Positions 17,400-26,101 of a stretch of DNA of 40,597 bases are shown here, one piece after another (the stretch's first letter is position 1; each line of letters opens with the position of its first letter). This stretch comes from DASUFE01 sp036274675 (GTDB taxonomy: Bacteria > Pseudomonadota > Gammaproteobacteria > HTCC5015): NCBI GenBank assembly GCA_036274675.1, contig DASUFE010000133.1, positions 1 to 40,597 on the forward strand. Reading direction: 5' to 3'. The translations under genes and the position numbers were made by a program. The notes beneath the pieces were generated by a model. That model had not been told where the DNA came from, made no database searches, and saw only the letters and a list, made by a program, of their open reading frames with translations.

Positions 17400-17957
17400 A
17401 TGAGCAAGATGCAAGACTTCAGTGAAAGCGTGTCCAGTTTTATGGATGGCGAACTCGGCGATCATTCGGCCGTACTCGATAAGCTGAAAAACTGCAAGGA
17501 AACCAAGGCATGCTGGCTTCGTTATCACATGATACGCGATACTCTCCGTGACAGCCGCCCGGTCAATCTCTCCGCCGATTTCAGCAGCCGCGTCATGAAC
17601 GCGCTGGCAAGCGAACCCCTCATCATCAATCCCCGTTTCTCCCGTTATCGGGCTTCATTCCGTCGCCACCTTTTCAAGCCGGCCGCGGGACTTGCGATCG
17701 CGGCTTCGGTGGCTGCAATCACGGTGTTTACCATGCAGACGTTCTACATGCCGAATTCACAGTCTGCTTTCAATGTAGCCGCCAATTCCGCCACCCCCGT
17801 TTACCCCGTCGCCACCGTTTCCTCCAATGAGCCCCGCGTTGACAAGCAGGATGACGATCTCAACTCCTATCTGCTCGAGCATATGGAGCATTCGGGCGGG
17901 AGCGTGCAGGGTGTGATGCCTTATGTGCGCCTGGCTGGTTTCGAGGACAGTCAATAA
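17400..17957 (+). CDS. rseA: Anti-sigma-E factor RseA (MucA-like)
   Basis: Single-pass inner-membrane protein that holds sigma-E inactive until cut by DegS and RseP-type proteases. 185 residues: cytoplasmic N-terminal anti-sigma domain (VSSFMDGELGDHS, then CWLRYHMIRDTLR), membrane segment about 95-115 (GLAIAASVAAITVFTM) and periplasmic C-terminal part with a coil around LNSYLLEHMEHS. GGAGAGAGG lies upstream of the ATG. Directly after rpoE and before rseB. Confidence 0.95.
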   Translation: MSKMQDFSESVSSFMDGELGDHSAVLDKLKNCKETKACWLRYHMIRDTLRDSRPVNLSADFSSRVMNALASEPLIINPRFSRYRASFRRHLFKPAAGLAIAASVAAITVFTMQTFYMPNSQSAFNVAANSATPVYPVATVSSNEPRVDKQDDDLNSYLLEHMEHSGGSVQGVMPYVRLAGFEDSQ

Positions 17958-17961
17958 TTTT

Positions 17962-18945
17962 ATGTTGCAGCGCCAGCTTATTGCTGCATTCTGCGTTCTT
18001 CTGATGCAGCCGGCGGCCGCGGCCGACCAGGCGGCCGATGGTTTCGAACTGCTGGACAGCATGTCCCGCGCGATGCAATCGCAGACCTATAGCGGTACCT
18101 TTATGTACCGGCATAAAGACAAGCTCGAAACACTCAGAATTCTGCACCGTAACCGGGATGGCCATATTGATGAGCGGCTCATCACGCTGAGCGGCAAGCC
18201 GCGCGAGATTATCCGCGCGGATTCGGTCGTGACTTGTATCTGGCCCGACACCAAGCTGATACGGGTGGATCGCGGCCGGCCAGGCAGTAATTTCCCAGGG
18301 CTGGTGTTTCAGGATTTGAAGCGCGTGGTCCAGAATTACAATGTGGGTGTGGCGGAACAGACCGAGCGCATGGCCGGGCGGGATTGTCTGGTCGTGGACG
18401 TTCAGCCCAAGGACCGGATGCGCTATGGATACCGGCTGTGGATCGACCGGAATGATCATCTGCTGGTCCGTTCCGATTTATTGAGTGAAGCGCAGCAGCC
18501 GCTGGAACAGGTGTTTTTCACCGAGCTCACTACGCACGATAGCTTGCCCGATTCGGCGTTCGCCCCCGAACTGCTGGCCGACGGGTTTAAGCGTCAGGAA
18601 ACCGACGAGAGCGACCAATCCGTCGATATAGCCGATACAGCGGCCAAGGAATGGCACGTCAACCAACTGCCTCCCGGATTCGTCCTCCAGTTGCACAAAC
18701 AGCGTATGCGCAAAAAAGGCAATGTCCGGGTCGAACACATGGTTTTCTCCGATGGTCTGGCTTCGGTCTCGGTGTTTATAGAGCCCGCGGCCGGCGATAA
18801 ATCTTCCCGGGAGGACCGCCGTCGCGGCGCCCTGAACGTGCATAACAAACTGATCGCCGGGCGCAAGGCTACCATCGTGGGCGAAGTTCCTCCGCAGACT
18901 GTCGAACTGATCGGCGAATCGCTGCAGTATGAAGGGGAGGAGTGA
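17962..18945 (+). CDS. rseB: Sigma-E regulatory protein RseB (MucB-like)
   Basis: Periplasmic sensor that binds RseA and shields it from proteolysis until displaced by lipopolysaccharide or lipid signals. ATG 17962 (MLQRQLIAAFCVLLMQPAAAAD) gives a clean signal peptide; an in-frame ATG at 17923 would overlap rseA. 327 residues with the two usual domains: lipid-binding-like N-terminal domain (TYSGTFMYRHKDKLETLRI, DERLITLSG) and C-terminal RseA-binding domain (GFVLQLHKQRM, HMVFSDGLASVSVFIE). Starts five bases after the rseA stop. Confidence 0.95.
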   Translation: MLQRQLIAAFCVLLMQPAAAADQAADGFELLDSMSRAMQSQTYSGTFMYRHKDKLETLRILHRNRDGHIDERLITLSGKPREIIRADSVVTCIWPDTKLIRVDRGRPGSNFPGLVFQDLKRVVQNYNVGVAEQTERMAGRDCLVVDVQPKDRMRYGYRLWIDRNDHLLVRSDLLSEAQQPLEQVFFTELTTHDSLPDSAFAPELLADGFKRQETDESDQSVDIADTAAKEWHVNQLPPGFVLQLHKQRMRKKGNVRVEHMVFSDGLASVSVFIEPAAGDKSSREDRRRGALNVHNKLIAGRKATIVGEVPPQTVELIGESLQYEGEE

Positions 18946-19042
18946 GTCATCGACTTGCTCTGAATCGGGCTGATTTTCACCGCTTCCTGATAGGCAACCG
19001 CAAATGGCTGTAAACAGCATCTGCACGAGAGGTAAGGTAAAA

Positions 19043-20446
19043 ATGCGTGTACTGGTAAAGTGTGTGTTGTTGCTGCTGGTTTCGGACCTGCACGCCGCAA
19101 ATCTGCCCGATTTCACCGGGCTGGTCGAAGCGAGCAAACCCTCGGTCGTCAATATCAGCACCACGCGCAAGCCGGACCCCTCCGAGTTCCACAAGGAGTT
19201 CCAGTTGCCCGACGACATGGAAGAAGGGCCCTGGGGCGACTTATTCCGTCGCTTTTTCAAGGAGCCGGGCGATGACGAATGGTCCGGGGAGGACGATCAC
19301 TCGCTGGGTTCGGGTTTTATCATTTCAGCCGACGGGTATATCGTCACCAATCATCACGTGGTCGACAAGGCGGATGAGGTGATCGTGCGCCTGGATGACC
19401 GGCGCGAGCTTAAGGCCAAGGTCATCGGCAGCGATCAGTTGAGTGATACCGCTTTGATCAAGATCGAGGCCTCGGGCCTGAAGCCTCTGCCGATCGGGAG
19501 TTCCGCCCAGCTGAAGGCGGGCGAATGGGTGCTCGCCATCGGCTCGCCTTTCGGTTTCGATTATTCGGTCACGGCCGGCATCGTCAGCGCGAAGGGGCGC
19601 AGCCTGATGAACCAGAACTATGTTCCCTTCATCCAGACCGATGTTGCGGTGAACCCGGGAAATTCCGGCGGGCCGCTGCTCAACCTCAAGGGCGAGGCCG
19701 TGGGGGTGAACTCTCAGATATTCAGCAATACCGGTGGGTTCATGGGACTCTCTTTCGCAATTCCCATGGAGCTCGTGCTGGACGTGGTCGAACAGCTCAA
19801 GGCGGGCGGGCAGGTGTCCCGGGGCTGGCTCGGGGTGATGATCCAGGGAGTCACGCGCGAGCTGGCGGAAAGTTTTAACATGGACCGTCCCCGGGGAGCG
19901 CTGGTGTCGAAAACCGTCGAAGACGGCCCTGCCGCACAGGCGGGAATCAAGGTGGGCGATATCATTATCGAATTCAACGGCGAGTCTATCGAGAGTTCGG
20001 GTATGTTGCCGCCGCTGGTGGGTCGAGTCCATGCAGGTGAATCGGCCAAGGTCAAGCTGTTGCGCGAGGGCAAGACCAAGGAGCTTACGGTCAAGATCGG
20101 GCAGCTTCCCGAGGATCCCATGAGTTCGGAGAAGCCTCTGCCAAAGAACCGTAAAGGCCAGGAGGCCGATCGCCTCGGACTGATCCTGGAGGATACTGAC
20201 GACCGAATTCGCGAAGAGTATAATCTCGACGGCGGCGTTGTAGTGATGGATATTCAGCCGGGGCCGGCGGCTACGGCCGGATTCCGGCCCGGTGACGTGA
20301 TCGTCAGCCTGAACAACGCCCCGGTGAAGGGAACCAAGGATTTCGTCGAGAGGCTCAATAAACTCAAGCCCGGCGCTTCGGTTGCGGTTTTAGTGCAACG
20401 TTCGAGCGGGCCGCTTTATCTGGCATTGCGGATACCTGAAAAATGA
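19043..20446 (+). CDS. degP: Periplasmic serine endoprotease DegP/MucD
   Basis: HtrA-family protease and chaperone clearing misfolded periplasmic proteins. ATG 19043 (MRVLVKCVLLLLVSDLHA) yields a signal peptide and follows GGTAAGG; an upstream in-frame ATG at 19004 is less likely. 467 residues. Catalytic triad His105 (TNHHVV), Asp135 (SDTALIKI), Ser208 (NPGNSGGPL), then two PDZ domains (about 240-330 and 370-465). An acidic insertion (GDDEWSGEDDHS) lies before the protease core. Last part of the sigma-E cluster; the next gene overlaps its stop by four bases. rseC, usually before degP, is absent. Confidence 0.95.
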   Translation: MRVLVKCVLLLLVSDLHAANLPDFTGLVEASKPSVVNISTTRKPDPSEFHKEFQLPDDMEEGPWGDLFRRFFKEPGDDEWSGEDDHSLGSGFIISADGYIVTNHHVVDKADEVIVRLDDRRELKAKVIGSDQLSDTALIKIEASGLKPLPIGSSAQLKAGEWVLAIGSPFGFDYSVTAGIVSAKGRSLMNQNYVPFIQTDVAVNPGNSGGPLLNLKGEAVGVNSQIFSNTGGFMGLSFAIPMELVLDVVEQLKAGGQVSRGWLGVMIQGVTRELAESFNMDRPRGALVSKTVEDGPAAQAGIKVGDIIIEFNGESIESSGMLPPLVGRVHAGESAKVKLLREGKTKELTVKIGQLPEDPMSSEKPLPKNRKGQEADRLGLILEDTDDRIREEYNLDGGVVVMDIQPGPAATAGFRPGDVIVSLNNAPVKGTKDFVERLNKLKPGASVAVLVQRSSGPLYLALRIPEK

Positions 20447-20706
20447 ATAAACCAAGACCGGTATTACGCTTGTACACGAGGGCCAATTGCCATCTGTGCG
20501 ACGTAATGAAGCGAGAGCTGCGCGAGCTTGAGCATAAGCTTGAATTCAGGCTCGAAGTGCATGATGTTGATGCGCAGGCAGGCAATAAAGAAAAGTTCGG
20601 TGACTTGGTGCCCGTACTGCTATGGGGGCGGGACGTGATCTGTTATCACCAGCTGGATCAGAACCTGCTGGCCCGGGCTCTGGGAAAAGAGATACCGAAG
20701 AATTGA
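20443..20706 (+). CDS. Glutaredoxin-family (DUF836-like) thiol protein
   Basis: 87 residues with an N-terminal CHLC pair at Cys16 and Cys19 in LRLYTRANCHLCDVMKREL, a predicted thioredoxin fold and a VPVLLWG cis-Pro segment, all as in the small glutaredoxin-like DUF836 family. Cytoplasmic, no signal. The ATG overlaps the degP stop (ATGA), so it is translated with degP. A terminator follows. Redox partner unknown. Confidence 0.88.
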   Translation: MNKPRPVLRLYTRANCHLCDVMKRELRELEHKLEFRLEVHDVDAQAGNKEKFGDLVPVLLWGRDVICYHQLDQNLLARALGKEIPKN

Positions 20707-20709
20707 ATT

Positions 20710-20715
20710 TATAAT
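20710..20715 (+). promoter_or_regulatory. Consensus TATAAT before the lepA leader hairpin
   Basis: Exact TATAAT directly upstream of the hairpin 20721-20776. No clear -35 was found at the right distance. If active, transcription would start at about 20722, the first bases of the hairpin. Confidence 0.3.
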
Positions 20716-20720
20716 ATTTC

Positions 20721-20776
20721 GCCTCATGCCGCCGTGCTCCCGCCATCCGGAAGCATGCAGCGGCATGAGGCTTTTT
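20721..20776 (+). terminator. Rho-independent terminator before lepA
   Basis: Perfect 12-bp stem GCCTCATGCCGC (20721-20732) with GCGGCATGAGGC (20760-20771), 27-base loop, then TTTTT (20772-20776). It ends 15 bases before the lepA ATG, leaving no room for a promoter between them. Confidence 0.85.
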
Positions 20777-20791
20777 GGCGTTTAGAGACCG

Positions 20792-22591
20792 ATGGCAGCA
20801 ATCCAGCACATACGCAATTTCTCGATCATCGCCCATATCGACCACGGCAAGTCTACCTTGGCCGACCGGTTCATCCAGATCTGTGGCGGTTTGAGCGAGC
20901 GGGAAATGTCCGAGCAGGTGCTCGACTCGATGGATCTGGAGCGCGAGCGCGGCATCACCATCAAGGCGCAGAGCGTTACCCTGAACTATGAGGCGAGTGA
21001 CGGCATCATCTACCAGCTTAATTTTATCGATACGCCCGGACATGTCGATTTCTCCTATGAGGTATCGCGCTCGCTCGCGGCCTGCGAAGGAGCTCTGCTG
21101 GTGGTCGATGCTTCGCAGGGCGTTGAAGCACAAAGCGTGGCCAACTGCTACACGGCGATCGAGCAGAATCTTGAAGTCCTGCCGGTATTGAACAAGATCG
21201 ATCTTCCGGCCGCGGATCCCGAGCGTGTGGTCCATCAAATCGAGGAAATCATCGGCCTCGACGCACAGCATGCGCTGCGCATCAGCGCCAAGACCGGTCT
21301 TGGCGTCAAGGACCTGCTCGACCAGTTGGTGCAGCGGATTCCGCCGCCGCAGGGCGATCCAACGGCGCCGCTGCAGGCCCTGATCATCGACTCATGGTTC
21401 GATAATTACCTGGGCGTAGTGACGCTGGTGCGGATCAAGCAGGGAACTTTAAGGACCCGGCAGAAGATCAAGATCATGTCCAACGGACGCAGCTTCCAGG
21501 TGGAGCGGGTCGGCGTTTTCACGCCGAAAAAACTGGACCGGACTGAACTGTCTACCGGTGAAGTGGGCTATGTCATCGCCAATATCAAGGAAATCGAGGC
21601 GGCTCCGGTCGGCGATACCATCACGTTGTTTGACCATCCCGCACAGGCCCAATTGCCGGGATTCAAGCAGATACAGCCGCGGGTATTCGCCGGGCTTTAT
21701 CCCATCGCCGCCGACGATTATCAGGCGCTGCGCGAAGCCCTGCAAAAGCTGCGCTTGAACGACGCTGCGCTGCATTTCGAGCCCGAGACCTCGCAGGCGC
21801 TCGGTTTCGGCTTCCGTTGCGGATTCCTGGGACTGCTGCATATGGAAATCGTGCAGGAACGCCTGGAGCGCGAATACGACCTGGACCTGATCACCACCGC
21901 CCCGACCGTGGTTTACAGGGTCGTGACTACCAAGGGCGAGACCATCGAAATACAGAACCCGAATGAGCTGCCGCCCGTGAATCATGTCTCCGAGATTATG
22001 GAGCCGATCATCGAGGCGAATATTCTGGTACCAAGCGATTATGTCGGCTCGGTCATCAACCTTTGCGTCGAAAAGCGCGGGGTGCAGAAAAAAATGCAAT
22101 ACCTGGGCAACCAGGTCTCGCTGCAATACGAGCTGCCCTTGAGCGAAGTCGTCATGGACTTTTTCGACCGGCTAAAGTCCGTCAGCCGGGGCTACGCGTC
22201 CTTCGACTACAGTTTCGCCCGTTTCCAGGCGGATAACCTGGTGCGGGTGGATGTGCTGATCAACGGTGAACGGGTGGATGCCCTGTCGATTATCGTGCAT
22301 CATAGCGTAAGCCAGCCGCGCGGGCGCGAGCTTGTGGAGAAGATGAAAGAACTGATCCCGCGTCAGATGTTTGATGTGGCGATACAGGCGGCGATAGGAT
22401 CGCATATCATCGCGCGCACCAATGTGGGCGCCTTGCGCAAGAACGTGACCGCGAAGTGTTATGGCGGGGACATAACCCGCAAGCGCAAGCTGCTGGAGAA
22501 GCAGAAAGCCGGCAAGCGGCGTATGAAGCAGATCGGCAAGGTCGAGATTCCGCAAGAGGCGTTCCTGGCGGTGCTGAAAGTCGAAAAATAA
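20792..22591 (+). CDS. lepA: Elongation factor 4 (LepA)
   Basis: Ribosome-bound translational GTPase involved in initiation/back-translocation. 599 residues, the standard length. G1 AHIDHGKST, switch region RERGITIK, G3 DTPGHVD, G4 NKIDLP, then EF-G-like domains II, III and V and the LepA-specific C-terminal domain (MKELIPRQMFDVAIQAA, GGDITRKRKLLEKQK). It heads the conserved lepA-lepB-rnc-era-recO block. Ribosome binding site is weak (TTTAGAGA). Confidence 0.98.
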   Translation: MAAIQHIRNFSIIAHIDHGKSTLADRFIQICGGLSEREMSEQVLDSMDLERERGITIKAQSVTLNYEASDGIIYQLNFIDTPGHVDFSYEVSRSLAACEGALLVVDASQGVEAQSVANCYTAIEQNLEVLPVLNKIDLPAADPERVVHQIEEIIGLDAQHALRISAKTGLGVKDLLDQLVQRIPPPQGDPTAPLQALIIDSWFDNYLGVVTLVRIKQGTLRTRQKIKIMSNGRSFQVERVGVFTPKKLDRTELSTGEVGYVIANIKEIEAAPVGDTITLFDHPAQAQLPGFKQIQPRVFAGLYPIAADDYQALREALQKLRLNDAALHFEPETSQALGFGFRCGFLGLLHMEIVQERLEREYDLDLITTAPTVVYRVVTTKGETIEIQNPNELPPVNHVSEIMEPIIEANILVPSDYVGSVINLCVEKRGVQKKMQYLGNQVSLQYELPLSEVVMDFFDRLKSVSRGYASFDYSFARFQADNLVRVDVLINGERVDALSIIVHHSVSQPRGRELVEKMKELIPRQMFDVAIQAAIGSHIIARTNVGALRKNVTAKCYGGDITRKRKLLEKQKAGKRRMKQIGKVEIPQEAFLAVLKVEK

Positions 22592-22605
22592 AAGAGGCGT
22601 TGCGC

Positions 22606-23388
22606 ATGCTCAATTTCTCATTAATTCTGGTATTGGCCACGTTTTTCACGGGTTTGGTCTGGCTCGTCGACAGCCTGCTGCTCGCGCGCCGGCGCCCGCC
22701 GCAACAGGGGCGGGGCGAGCTCAAGGAACCCCTTCTGGTCGAGTATTCCAAAGCTTTCTTTCCCATCCTGCTGATCGTGCTGGTGCTGCGCTCTTTCGTT
22801 GCCGAGCCGTTCAAGATTCCCTCAGGTTCAATGCTGCCGACACTGCATATCGGCGATTTCATTCTGGTCAACAAGTTCAGCTACGGTCTGCGGCTTCCGG
22901 TGTTGAATACCAAGATCCTGCAACTGGGCGAACCTGAGCGGGGCGATGTCGTGGTTTTCAAGTATCCGGAAGACCCCAGACTGGATTTCATCAAGCGGGT
23001 GATCGGGTTGCCCGGTGACCGCATCAGCTATCGCGGCAAGCAGATCTACATCAACGGACAGCCGGTCGCGGTGGAACCTCTGACTTCCGCGGTCCCGTTG
23101 CCGTCCCGGACCGGCTTCGGTTATCTGCAGGAACTGGTCGAGCACCTGCCGGAAGTGGAACACCATATCCTGCTGGATTCCAACCGGTCTTCGGCCGATG
23201 TCGAGTACCAGGTTCCAGAAGGCCACTACTTCGTGATGGGTGACAACCGCGATGACAGCCGCGACAGCCGGGTATGGGGATATATGCCGGAGAAGAATCT
23301 GGTGGGCAAGGCGTTTTTTATCTGGATGCACTGGGATATTGGCGGGGATGGCCTAGACTTTAGTAGGATAGGCGAACGTATCCATTGA
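22606..23388 (+). CDS. lepB: Signal peptidase I
   Basis: Inner-membrane protease that removes signal peptides on the periplasmic side. ATG 22606 (MLNFSLILVLATFF) follows AGAGG by eight bases; the longer open frame back to 22456 lies inside lepA. 260 residues: two N-terminal membrane segments (about 3-25 and 50-62), box B PSGSMLPTL with Ser75, box D DFIKRVIGLPGD with Lys130, and box E GDNRDDSRDSR. Directly downstream of lepA, 14 bases apart. Confidence 0.97.
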   Translation: MLNFSLILVLATFFTGLVWLVDSLLLARRRPPQQGRGELKEPLLVEYSKAFFPILLIVLVLRSFVAEPFKIPSGSMLPTLHIGDFILVNKFSYGLRLPVLNTKILQLGEPERGDVVVFKYPEDPRLDFIKRVIGLPGDRISYRGKQIYINGQPVAVEPLTSAVPLPSRTGFGYLQELVEHLPEVEHHILLDSNRSSADVEYQVPEGHYFVMGDNRDDSRDSRVWGYMPEKNLVGKAFFIWMHWDIGGDGLDFSRIGERIH

Positions 23389-23426
23389 GTTCCTGCAGGA
23401 CAGAATCGGGAAACAAGGAGCAAATT

Positions 23427-23804
23427 ATGAATACTTTCAGCAATCAGCGCGGGATGACGATATGGGGATGGATGGTTGTCGGTACCATGGCGGGTGTCTT
23501 GCTAATCACGGGGCTCAAGCTTTTCCCCGTGTACATGGAGTATTTCACGATGAAGGGGATTGTTGACCAGGTAAAGGACGATCCTGAACTGAAAGGCGCC
23601 ACCAAGGACAAGATATTGATGGCGATGCACCGGCGCGTCGGACTTGCGGACGTTAAAAACGTCAATACCCAGGATTATGAGGTGACTAAAATCCCCGGCA
23701 AGAACGCCTATTCCATCGACCTCTATTACGAGGTACGCACACCTCTGTTTGCGAACTTGTCGATGGTGACCGAATTCGAATACTCGCAAGAGGTCGGTGA
23801 GTGA
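23427..23804 (+). CDS. DUF4845 family membrane protein
   Basis: 125 residues of unknown function. ATG 23427 (MNTFSNQRGMTIWGWM) lies six bases after AAGGAG (23415-23420). One N-terminal membrane segment (about 8-30: GWMVVGTMAGVLLITGLKLF) then a periplasmic alpha/beta domain. The N-terminus with QRGMTIWGW resembles a short type IV pilin-like leader. The gene is regularly found between lepB and rnc in gammaproteobacteria. Overlaps the rnc start by four bases. Confidence 0.88.
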   Translation: MNTFSNQRGMTIWGWMVVGTMAGVLLITGLKLFPVYMEYFTMKGIVDQVKDDPELKGATKDKILMAMHRRVGLADVKNVNTQDYEVTKIPGKNAYSIDLYYEVRTPLFANLSMVTEFEYSQEVGE

Positions 23805-24478
23805 GGCGGAGCCTGGATGAACTCTACAAGATTCTGGGTTATTCGTTCCAAAACGAAGAGTTATTGCGACAGGCTTTGACGCATCGCAGCGTGCGCTCGC
23901 GCAACAACGAGCGTCTGGAATTTCTCGGCGACAGCATTCTGAATTTCGTCATAGCCGCGCATGTCTACGATCGGTATGCCGAGTCCCCTGAAGGAGATTT
24001 GAGTCGCATCCGCGCCAGCCTGGTCAATAAGGACACGCTGGCCAAGCTGGGCCAGAGGCTGCAGCTGGGAGATTTTCTGGCGCTGGGCGCGGGCGAGTTG
24101 AAAAGCGGCGGCTTCCGCCGCCAGTCCATTCTCGCGGACGCCGTGGAGGCGGTTTTCGGCGCCGTCTTTCTGGACTCCAATATCGGCCGTTGCAGCAAAT
24201 TCATCCTCAAGCATTACGAAGGGCTGCTCGCCGAACCAGTCGATGTCCAGTTCCTCAAGGATCCCAAGACGCAGTTGCAGGAATATCTGCAGTCTCGACA
24301 GCGCGAACTCCCGGTGTACGAACTCATGGAGGCTTCGGGCAAGCCGCATGCGCAGACTTTCAAAATCCGTTGCTCGGTCCCAGGCATGAGCGAGACCACG
24401 ACCGGCATCGAGAAGAGCCGACGCAAGGCCGAGCAACAAGCGGCCCAGGTCATGCTGGAACTCCTCAGGCAGGCATGA
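23801..24478 (+). CDS. rnc: Ribonuclease III
   Basis: Double-strand-specific endoribonuclease processing rRNA precursors and mRNAs. GTG start at 23801 overlaps the DUF4845 stop (GTGA). 225 residues: RNase III domain with signature ERLEFLGDSIL (about 37-47), second acidic cluster LADAVEAVFGAVF, and C-terminal double-stranded RNA-binding domain (DPKTQLQEYLQ, KSRRKAEQQAAQVMLELL). Stop overlaps the era ATG. Confidence 0.97.
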   Translation: MRRSLDELYKILGYSFQNEELLRQALTHRSVRSRNNERLEFLGDSILNFVIAAHVYDRYAESPEGDLSRIRASLVNKDTLAKLGQRLQLGDFLALGAGELKSGGFRRQSILADAVEAVFGAVFLDSNIGRCSKFILKHYEGLLAEPVDVQFLKDPKTQLQEYLQSRQRELPVYELMEASGKPHAQTFKIRCSVPGMSETTTGIEKSRRKAEQQAAQVMLELLRQA

Positions 24479-25386
24479 ACATCCCGGTTCCCGAACATAA
24501 GAGCGGTTATGCCGCGATCGTCGGTCGGCCCAACGTGGGCAAGTCCACATTGTTGAACGCCCTGGTCGGCCAGAAGATCAGCATCATCACCCACAAGCCG
24601 CAGACGACGCGTCACCGGATCCTGGGAATTTACAGCCGGCCTGATGCCCAGATTATCTTCGTCGATACGCCCGGCTTCCATTTGAAACAGTCCCATGCCA
24701 TCAACCGCTACATGAACAAGGCCGCGTTGTCCGCGTTGCATGACGTGGACGTTATCCTGTTCGTCGTTGAAGCGGGCCGCTGGACGCGGGAGGATGCAGC
24801 CCTTGCGGAAAAGCTGCAAGAGCAGACGCAGCCCGTCATCGCTGTTATTAACAAGGTGGATGTGGTCGCGGACAAAAGACAGCTTTTGGAGGAGATCGAA
24901 CGTCTGAACCGGCTGATGAAGTTCCAGGCGATCGTACCGATATCGGCGCAATCGGGGGATGGGCTCGATACTTTGAGATCCCTGGCGCTCGAACGCTTGC
25001 CCGCCGGAGAGCCCTATTTCGATCCGGAGCAGGTGACGGACCGCAGTCTGCGCTTTCTCGCCGCCGAAGAGATCCGAGAAAAACTTTTTCTGCACGTGCA
25101 TGCGGAATTGCCCTATGCGCTCACCGTGCAGATCGATGATTTCACCGAGGAGGAGAAGCTTTACCGTATCCGCGCCACCGTCTGGGTCGAGAGAAAGAGC
25201 CATAAAGGCATGGTGATAGGCAAGGATGGCGCGCTGTTGAAGCGGGTTGGCACAGAGGCCCGAAAATCGCTGCAGGACTCGTTCGGTAGAAAGATATTTC
25301 TGGAGCTCTGGGTCAAGGTCAAGGAAGGCTGGAGCGATGATGAAAGAGCGCTCCAATCCCTGGGTTATCATGATAGCTTCCAGTAA
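24475..25386 (+). CDS. era: GTPase Era
   Basis: Ras-like GTPase for 16S rRNA maturation and 30S assembly. ATG 24475 (MNIPVPEHKSGYAAIVGRP) overlaps the rnc stop (ATGA), as is usual; the open frame back to 24190 is a shadow of rnc. 303 residues: G1 GRPNVGKST, G3 DTPGF, G4 NKVD, and C-terminal KH domain (ATVWVERKSHKGMVIGKDG). Its stop codon shares one base with the recO start. Confidence 0.97.
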   Translation: MNIPVPEHKSGYAAIVGRPNVGKSTLLNALVGQKISIITHKPQTTRHRILGIYSRPDAQIIFVDTPGFHLKQSHAINRYMNKAALSALHDVDVILFVVEAGRWTREDAALAEKLQEQTQPVIAVINKVDVVADKRQLLEEIERLNRLMKFQAIVPISAQSGDGLDTLRSLALERLPAGEPYFDPEQVTDRSLRFLAAEEIREKLFLHVHAELPYALTVQIDDFTEEEKLYRIRATVWVERKSHKGMVIGKDGALLKRVGTEARKSLQDSFGRKIFLELWVKVKEGWSDDERALQSLGYHDSFQ

Positions 25387-26096
25387 TGGCGCACCAGGTA
25401 TTATTGCAACCCGCCTACGTGCTCCATCAAAGGGCCTATCGTAATACCAGTGCCTTGCTGGAAGTGCTGACGCGGGATCACGGCCGAGTCGGAGTAATAG
25501 CCAAGGGCGTCAAAGCAAAAAGCGGCGCCGCATATCGCGGCTTGCTGCAACCCTTCGCGCGCCTGCTGCTCAGCTATTCCGGCCGGCAGGACCTGCATAC
25601 ATTGATCTCCGCCGAAGCGGCGGACGATCACGCGCGCCTCTCCGGCCAGCCTCTCTTCAGCGCCTTTTATCTGAACGAACTGCTGATGCGCTTGTTGCAT
25701 CGCGGCGACGCGCATGAGCGGTTGTTCCACGATTACGACGAGGCGCTGGCAAGTCTCAAGCGGGCGGAAGAGTGCGAACCGGTGCTGCGCCGCTTCGAGA
25801 TGGCCCTGCTGCAGGAATTGGGTTATGGCTTGCAGTTGGAGACCGAAGCCCTGAGCGGGAATCCCATCGAGAATGGGCGCCTGTATTATTACGATCCGCA
25901 GCGCGGCCCGGTCCCCGCCCGTGTAGCGGACTCGCGCCTGCCGACCATCAGTGGCGCCTGCCTGCGCGCACTCGCGCAATCCGACTTCTCCGAGCGGCGT
26001 TACTGGCCCGAAATGAAAACTCTTATGCGCGGCGTTATCACGCATTACATGGACGGCCGGCCCCTGCGCAGCCGTGAGCTGTTTCTCAAGGAGTGA
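25386..26096 (+). CDS. recO: DNA repair protein RecO
   Basis: RecFOR-pathway protein that binds SSB and anneals or loads RecA with RecR. 236 residues: N-terminal OB fold (VLHQRAYRNTSALLEVLTRDHGRVGVIAKG) and helical C-terminal domain with FYLNELLMRLL and FEMALLQELGYGL. Bacterial zinc-site cysteines are mostly absent, as in many gammaproteobacterial RecO. Starts within the era stop codon. pdxJ, its usual next gene, is not here. Confidence 0.95.
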   Translation: MAHQVLLQPAYVLHQRAYRNTSALLEVLTRDHGRVGVIAKGVKAKSGAAYRGLLQPFARLLLSYSGRQDLHTLISAEAADDHARLSGQPLFSAFYLNELLMRLLHRGDAHERLFHDYDEALASLKRAEECEPVLRRFEMALLQELGYGLQLETEALSGNPIENGRLYYYDPQRGPVPARVADSRLPTISGACLRALAQSDFSERRYWPEMKTLMRGVITHYMDGRPLRSRELFLKE

Positions 26097-26101
26097 ATCG
26101 A

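Noticed and set aside
22456..22605. N-terminal extension of signal peptidase I
   Set aside because: Lies inside lepA and is hydrophilic, unlike any LepB N-terminus; ATG 22606 has a proper binding site.
24190..24474. N-terminal extension of Era
   Set aside because: The frame is open but overlaps rnc entirely; Era proteins start at the ATG overlapping the rnc stop.
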